64,000 nt of DNA, taken from Haliea sp. (GTDB lineage: Bacteria > Pseudomonadota > Gammaproteobacteria > Pseudomonadales > Halieaceae). Where the stretch lies: the NCBI GenBank assembly GCA_002692965.1, contig NZNC01000017.1, positions 1 to 64,000 on the forward strand, read 5' to 3'. Shown here one piece after another: positions 59,331 through 64,000 of this stretch. The notes under the pieces were generated by a model that was not told the DNA's origin, searched no databases, and worked only from the letters and a program-made list of their open reading frames with translations. A program made the position numbers and the translations under genes. How positions within the stretch are numbered: position 1 is the stretch's first letter; every line of letters begins with the position of its first letter.

Positions 59331-61283
59331 TCAGCCGGCCAGGATATCTTCGCTTACGGGGTCATTAAACCAGAAGCTTTCCTGTGCGGTGTCGAACACA
59401 AATATGCCCGTGCCACCACCCGGGTTATAGAGATCTGAAGCCTCCAGATCCACCAGTGCCTCCGAGGGTCGGATATCCTCGAGCAGAAACACCATATCCT
59501 GATCAACATTAAAAGATCCATCACCATCCACGTCCACATAGGTCATGGCGGTGTGGATACCGTCGTTCAGAGAGCCGGGCAGATATTCGACATGCACCGG
59601 CCGATAGAATTCGGCCAGAGGGTCGCGGAAGAAGTCGGTAAGCTCGGGATTCTGTTCCGACAGTGCATTCAGCGAGAAACCTTCCTGTTGCTGGAAGTCG
59701 ATCGTGCTGAACAGGATATCGGCAACCTCGCCGGTGGCATTGCCCTGCAGGTCGTGGTCACTCAGCCCCAGCAGCGCGAGATTGATCTTGTCCTGGCCAT
59801 TGACAGGCCCGGCTTCACCCTGCCGGGTCACCGACAGGCCGGAAAACACATCGTAGTTGTCCCAGGTGGACTCGACCCCCTGGTGATAGCGCACCTCAAA
59901 GGCGGCATCCACCGACAGCTCCTGGCTGGAATCGACAAAGACAAACGTGTCCAGAAACTGGGTCAGGGAAGTATTGGTAGTCTGGTCTACCTGGAGCACG
60001 GCGTTATTCCAGGAAATACTGCCCTGGGTGTCTGCCACCTGGTAACTGACTCCGCCCTCCTGGGAGAAATCGACCAGCTCGAAGAACGTCGCGCCGCCCT
60101 CGTCCTCAAAACCCTCAAGCAGAAAATTACTGAAGGGGCTCGCGATATCGCCCTCGGAAAGGCCGAAGAGCAGGAGATCATCGGTCGCGCTGAATTCCTC
60201 GATCACGACCGAGCCCGCCGAGACCTGCCCGGTAAAGCCGAGCAGGAAGGCTTCGCTGAGACCGGGGTCAGCCACGTCCATGCGGGCCCAAACCTCCGCC
60301 AGTTCGGCGACGACGAAGCGATCTTGGCCGGCTTCGCCGACCAGGGTGCTGTCGCCTTCGCCCGCGATCAGAGTATCGTTGTCCGCGCCGCCCGACAGCT
60401 GCACCGAGCCAAAGCCTGCCAGCAGCAGATCATTGCCCCCTCCCCCCAGCAAGAGATCGTCGCCGGAGAAACCATCGATGACATCGTCATCATCGCCGCC
60501 ATCCAGCAGGTCGGCTGCACCCGAGCCAATCAACAGGTCGCGACCTGCGCCACCCGCGACTTCATTGCCACCCGGCCCGAGCTCGATATTCAGCTCGACA
60601 ACATCATCGCCATCACCGGCATCGACCCGCGCCACATCCTCCCCGCCCAGGAAGAGGTCATTGCCCGCACCGAGCAGGTAGGTGTTGCTGCCGGCAGATT
60701 GACCCGGGGGCGGGAAATCGCCGAAATAATTGAAGCCGAACACCTCGTCGTCATTGGCACTGGCGATCAGCTGGTAGCCTGAGAAAGGTACCTGGGGGTC
60801 GGCGAAGTCGGCGACGGCATTCAGGGATACCGAGAGTGCGATGTCGCCGGTGCCGATACCGGAAAAGTCAAAAGTCTGCAGCTGGTTGTCGAAACTCAGG
60901 CTACTGTCACTGCCGAAGGAAAACAGTGTGCCCGGCTGAATATCAAAATCGAGAAAGGTCAGACCGTCCTGGCTGCCTTCTGCCAGCGTCGTGGCCTCGC
61001 TCAGTTTCAAGGTGCGAAAATTGGTCACCGCAGTCTGTTGCGGATCGAAGCCGGCAAAACCGCCAACCGTCAGTGTGCTCTGGGCCAGTGGCAGACCGTC
61101 GACAGTCAAACCCGCAGCAGTGAGCCCCGTCCGGGTGACCGCAGACAGATCGAGGCTGTCGAACAGGTAATTGATGCCGAGGATCTGGCTGAAGGCACTG
61201 GAAATAGCCGCCAGATCGATAGACTCGGTAATCGTCAGACCGAGAGTCCCGAAGGCATTATCCGAAAGCTTGAGAGAAGCCAT
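59331..61283 (-). CDS. RTX calcium-binding secreted protein, likely T1SS cargo
   Basis: 650 residues without a Sec signal. Residues about 210-330 carry RTX nonapeptides (GGxGxDxUx type): GGAGRDLLI, GGDDDDVID, GGGGNDLLL, GGADNDTLI and related forms, which bind calcium after export. The N-terminal 200 residues and the C-terminal 300 are acidic and beta-rich, with no enzyme motif recognised. The acidic end (DPVSEDILAG) could be part of a C-terminal secretion signal. It lies between the transporter genes and the autotransporter-like gene, so it is the most likely export cargo. The role may be adhesion or S-layer-like. Confidence 0.85.
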   Translation of the reverse strand: MASLKLSDNAFGTLGLTITESIDLAAISSAFSQILGINYLFDSLDLSAVTRTGLTAAGLTVDGLPLAQSTLTVGGFAGFDPQQTAVTNFRTLKLSEATTLAEGSQDGLTFLDFDIQPGTLFSFGSDSSLSFDNQLQTFDFSGIGTGDIALSVSLNAVADFADPQVPFSGYQLIASANDDEVFGFNYFGDFPPPGQSAGSNTYLLGAGNDLFLGGEDVARVDAGDGDDVVELNIELGPGGNEVAGGAGRDLLIGSGAADLLDGGDDDDVIDGFSGDDLLLGGGGNDLLLAGFGSVQLSGGADNDTLIAGEGDSTLVGEAGQDRFVVAELAEVWARMDVADPGLSEAFLLGFTGQVSAGSVVIEEFSATDDLLLFGLSEGDIASPFSNFLLEGFEDEGGATFFELVDFSQEGGVSYQVADTQGSISWNNAVLQVDQTTNTSLTQFLDTFVFVDSSQELSVDAAFEVRYHQGVESTWDNYDVFSGLSVTRQGEAGPVNGQDKINLALLGLSDHDLQGNATGEVADILFSTIDFQQQEGFSLNALSEQNPELTDFFRDPLAEFYRPVHVEYLPGSLNDGIHTAMTYVDVDGDGSFNVDQDMVFLLEDIRPSEALVDLEASDLYNPGGGTGIFVFDTAQESFWFNDPVSEDILAG

Positions 61284-61324
61284 AGTTCTGTCCTGCTAGC
61301 GTCGCTGTGCTGTGAATTCCCGAG

Positions 61325-63853
61325 TCAGAGCGCCATTTCCCAGCGCATGCCCACCGATACGATCTGTGCATCCAGGTCGGTGTAGCCGCCCAATGTCTGG
61401 TAGGCGACAAAACCGCTGATGCCGTGGGCAAACTGTGCCGCCACGCCGGCGCTGTAGACCATGTAACTGGTATCCGGATCGTCGACATCAATGCGCAGGC
61501 TGTTTTCCGCACTGCGGTCGGCGAAAGGATCATTGGCAAAGCGATAGCGGACCCCGTCTGCGCTGTCCTCAAACTCGTAGGTGTACTCGAGCCGGACGTA
61601 GGGTGTAACAACGCCCCAGCTGGGGAGGAAGGTATAGCTAAGCTGGCCACTGGCGGTGAGGCTCATGGATTCAAAGCCCTGATCATCCACCTGCAGGTTC
61701 AGCCCCTGTGCGCCGGTTTCCGTGAAGGCATCCACATCCCCGTCGAGGTAGAAGAAGCGCACCAGCGGATCCAGTTTGAGACCGCGGAGGTCGAAGGTGT
61801 GGCCGGCATTCAGGCTCAGGTAATACTCATTGCCATCGGTGCTGCCACGCGCCGTGCGCTCAACCCGCCCGCCAAAATCGTCGTAGCGGATGTTGCGCCG
61901 GGTATCCACGTCGGACCAGCCATAGCTCACCACACCATCCAGATAACTGCTGCCGCGATAGAGACTGCCATAGAGTGCCAGGGCATAGGTGTCGGAATTG
62001 GTATCACCACCACTTTCGGCGAACTCAACCTCGACCTGTCCCGCAGACAGGGAAGCCCCCACGAACAGATTATCGTTCACCCGGTAGTCCACGCCCGCTG
62101 TCAGTATCTGGGCGTCGAAATCGTAGCCTGATTCAAGCTCGGTGCGGTCCTGCTCGCCGAAACTCAGGTCACCGCGCAACCACAAACCCAAGCGGCTGCC
62201 CGACAGCAGCTCGTCGCCACTGGCACCTGTTCCCAGGGACGACAGGGACTCTCCCAGCACCTGGTCTAGCTGTTCACCGGAAACCTGCGAGTCGCCGTAA
62301 TTGAGGTTGAGGCCCGCCAGGCTGATGCCCTTGGTGCCGCCCTCACGAACACGCGCCATGCGCGCGCCAATGCTGCGGAAACGGCTGAAGGACAGGACTC
62401 GCACGGCCTTGCCGATGACCGCCAACTCTTCGGGCGTCAGCGCGCGAAGCGCAGCCAGTGCCTGCTCCGCGGTGGTGCCCTGGGCCCGCAGGTTGCTGCA
62501 GAGATCGAGAAGATCGGCCTGGTCCTCGTTTTCCGGATCAATGCGGTTGCAGATCGCGTCGATGCGCCGGGACACACGCAACTCGTTGGGGCTCGCGTTG
62601 GCGAGCACACTGGTACCGTCGGCGTCGGCCTTGCCGGTCACCCCGTCTTCACCGGACTCCTCGCCATCCACGTCCAGGCTGACCGTGGCAATACCGGACT
62701 GCTGACCGCTGGCTGTTTGCAATCGGTAGCTGAAGCTGTCGGCACCCACGAACCCGGCAAAGGGGCGATACTCAAAGCTGCCGTCCGGCAGCAGGGACAG
62801 CGTCCCGCCCTCCGGCGCGGTCACCAGCAGGATTTCCAGACCGGTGATATCGGCAAACTGGTCGTTGTCGAGCAGGTTGGCACTGCGCCAGTCACCGCCG
62901 AAGTCGTCGTCGACCGCAATGGGCGCCCCCCCCGCGGCTGGACCGACGCGCAGGGTCACGGTTGCCGCGTTGCTCTCCAGCGCACCGTCCGAGGCCCGGT
63001 AACGGAAACTGTCTTCACCCGAGAATCCGGGGCCGGGCGTATAGGTAAACGTGCCATCCTGGCTGAGCTGCAGGGTGCCGCTGGTCGGACCCTGGGCAAG
63101 TATGGCCTGCAGCGCATCGCCATCGGGATCAGAGTCGTTGGCCAGGACATTGGCACCGGAAAAATCGGGCCCGAAGGTATCGTTAACGGCCTGGGGCGCA
63201 CGGTTTGCCGCCACCACCTCCAGGGTCACCGTGGCCAGGTTGCTGACCGCCTGGCCGTCACTGGCCCGGTAAGTGAAACTGTCGACACCCACGAAGGAGG
63301 AGGCCGGGGTGTAGGTGAACACACCCGAGGGTGACAGTGACACCGTGCCGTTCTGGGGTCCGGTCGCCAGCTCCGCGCTGAGGTTGTCGCCATCCGGGTC
63401 GCTGTCGTTGGCCAGGACATTGCGCCCGACGTAGTCGCTACCCAGGTTGTCGTCGACTGCCACCGGCGGGCTGTTTGTGGAGGGCGGCTGCACCGTGCCG
63501 CAACTGCTGTCGACCGTATTGTGGTAGGCATTGGTGATCGTGACGACGGGCAGGCCCAGCACGTTGTCATTGGCGTCGAACAGCGCCAGCCGCACATCCT
63601 GGTCCAGTGTCTGGGCGTCGTCATAGACGTACACGAGACAGGCATTCTGCCCGGAAAAGCCGGTCACCAGCGCGCCGGCATCGCCGCCGGGGTTGTTTTC
63701 CGAGTCCAGGACCTCGACGCGCACAATCGCCGGGTCACTGAACTCGAGACTCTGATCGCGCCCAACAGCGACGTTGGCCGCCTGGACAGAAAATGCCGAC
63801 GCCGCCCCCGCGAGCGACACCGCGAGTGCGAAAGCCTTGTGCATCGTCTTCAT
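61325..63853 (-). CDS. Autotransporter with three Ig/cadherin-like repeats
   Basis: 842 residues from ATG 63853; the longer frame runs over the promoter and is rejected. A signal peptide ends near 26 (FSVQAA). After a beta-rich start, three repeats of about 90 residues (about 130-400) each contain VLANDSDPDGD- or NLLDNDQ-like and TYTP..GF.G.DSF.YR sequences, the Ig-17/cadherin-like 'tandem' type. A helical stretch (DLCSNLRAQGTTAEQALAALR) follows, and the last ~270 residues form an autotransporter barrel ending VSVGMRWEMAL. It would display the repeats outside the cell. It heads the operon with the RTX and T1SS genes. Confidence 0.87.
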   Translation of the reverse strand: MKTMHKAFALAVSLAGAASAFSVQAANVAVGRDQSLEFSDPAIVRVEVLDSENNPGGDAGALVTGFSGQNACLVYVYDDAQTLDQDVRLALFDANDNVLGLPVVTITNAYHNTVDSSCGTVQPPSTNSPPVAVDDNLGSDYVGRNVLANDSDPDGDNLSAELATGPQNGTVSLSPSGVFTYTPASSFVGVDSFTYRASDGQAVSNLATVTLEVVAANRAPQAVNDTFGPDFSGANVLANDSDPDGDALQAILAQGPTSGTLQLSQDGTFTYTPGPGFSGEDSFRYRASDGALESNAATVTLRVGPAAGGAPIAVDDDFGGDWRSANLLDNDQFADITGLEILLVTAPEGGTLSLLPDGSFEYRPFAGFVGADSFSYRLQTASGQQSGIATVSLDVDGEESGEDGVTGKADADGTSVLANASPNELRVSRRIDAICNRIDPENEDQADLLDLCSNLRAQGTTAEQALAALRALTPEELAVIGKAVRVLSFSRFRSIGARMARVREGGTKGISLAGLNLNYGDSQVSGEQLDQVLGESLSSLGTGASGDELLSGSRLGLWLRGDLSFGEQDRTELESGYDFDAQILTAGVDYRVNDNLFVGASLSAGQVEVEFAESGGDTNSDTYALALYGSLYRGSSYLDGVVSYGWSDVDTRRNIRYDDFGGRVERTARGSTDGNEYYLSLNAGHTFDLRGLKLDPLVRFFYLDGDVDAFTETGAQGLNLQVDDQGFESMSLTASGQLSYTFLPSWGVVTPYVRLEYTYEFEDSADGVRYRFANDPFADRSAENSLRIDVDDPDTSYMVYSAGVAAQFAHGISGFVAYQTLGGYTDLDAQIVSVGMRWEMAL
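62890..63440 (-). repeat. Tandem repeats coding for Ig/cadherin-like domains
   Basis: Three degenerate units of roughly 270 bp, two of them with matching blocks for VLANDSDPDGD and FTYTP. They are recognisable at protein level and only partly at DNA level. The DNA repeats are explained by the domain repetition of the gene at 61325. Confidence 0.7.
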
Positions 63854-63884
63854 GAAGTCCTGCTCCCCAGAAACGCAGTCATGA

Positions 63885-63913
63885 AGTATCGACCCTGACC
63901 CGGGTATCGTCAA
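63885..63913 (-). promoter_or_regulatory. Predicted promoter of the autotransporter/RTX/T1SS operon
   Basis: Minus strand: TTGACG (63913-63908), 17 bp, GATACT (63890-63885), about 30 bp ahead of the start codon. No operator-like repeat is visible. Confidence 0.62.
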
Positions 63914-64000
63914 TGTAACGATAGCGAATCTGCGGAGTGGTCTGCAGAAGCAGCCATCGGACAGGTCGACTGGCATACGAGATGCTACGTTACCGAACTA

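Noticed and set aside
59553-60782. A 409-codon plus-strand frame over the RTX gene
   Set aside because: The repeat-rich RTX sequence leaves the other strand open; the RTX nonapeptides on the minus strand are decisive.
62890-63440. Possible CRISPR-like or tandem DNA repeats
   Set aside because: The unit is about 270 bp, in frame, and encodes Ig/cadherin-like domains; there are no short identical repeats with spacers.

Overview
This is a high-GC, gene-dense window. The protein types suggest a free-living, probably marine, gammaproteobacterium of the kind seen in the Halieaceae/Spongiibacteraceae: many TonB receptors, SDRs and SnoaL-like proteins, PilU, a cNOR cluster with NnrS and NsrR, and a type I secretion operon. 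The taxonomic placement is inference. I saw no rRNA, tRNA, CRISPR array or complete mobile element.

Layout. (1) 1-4.7 kb is a worn region. It holds a 150-bp-period direct repeat, a metzincin lipoprotein, two decayed sodium:solute symporter copies, a Pmp3/DUF4112 pair and an exported amidohydrolase. (2) 4.7-11.4 kb is mostly housekeeping: PilU-like ATPase, glycerophosphodiesterase, a membrane protein, a YghU-type GST, aspartate kinase and a DUF2235 hydrolase. (3) 11.5-45.2 kb is a catabolic island. It contains P450 and amidase; an SDR coupled to a cytochrome c-PQQ dehydrogenase; SnoaL/TonB/SnoaL/SDR; GST and a second cytochrome c-PQQ dehydrogenase; a second TonB receptor; a Rieske oxygenase; a SnoaL/CoA-ligase/two-hotdog/thiolase-like/DUF35 operon; TetR; an SDR/APH-kinase/CoA-ligase/TetR/hydrolase/LLM operon; a divergent acyl-CoA dehydrogenase; and AhpD-like, DUF1330, epimerase and CoA-transferase genes. 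(4) 45.3-52.6 kb is a nitric-oxide module: hemerythrin, a DUF4870-like protein, norCBQD, nnrS and nsrR. (5) 52.6-63.9 kb has a diguanylate cyclase, an aspartoacylase-like protein, and an MFS/T1SS/RTX/autotransporter operon.

How the island may work. TonB receptors would import a hydrophobic compound. Periplasmic PQQ dehydrogenases, SDRs, the Rieske enzyme and the P450 would oxidise it. Two CoA ligases would activate acids. One CoA operon looks like a hydratase plus retro-aldolase cassette: the thiolase-like protein lacks the N-terminal nucleophilic Cys and sits beside a DUF35 protein and two hotdog proteins. The other has the kinase plus acyl-CoA dehydrogenase pair known from 4-hydroxyacyl-CoA catabolism (LvaA/LvaC, ACAD10/11). 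The main result is that several of these operons share a palindrome, CTTGTT-N7-A(A/G)CAAG. It occurs at 14345, 21780, 27217 and 39935, with related sequence at 28634 and 33206. At the sites where a promoter is readable, it sits on or beside the promoter. This points to one local regulon, probably run by a TetR protein encoded inside it. The substrate cannot be read from the sequence.
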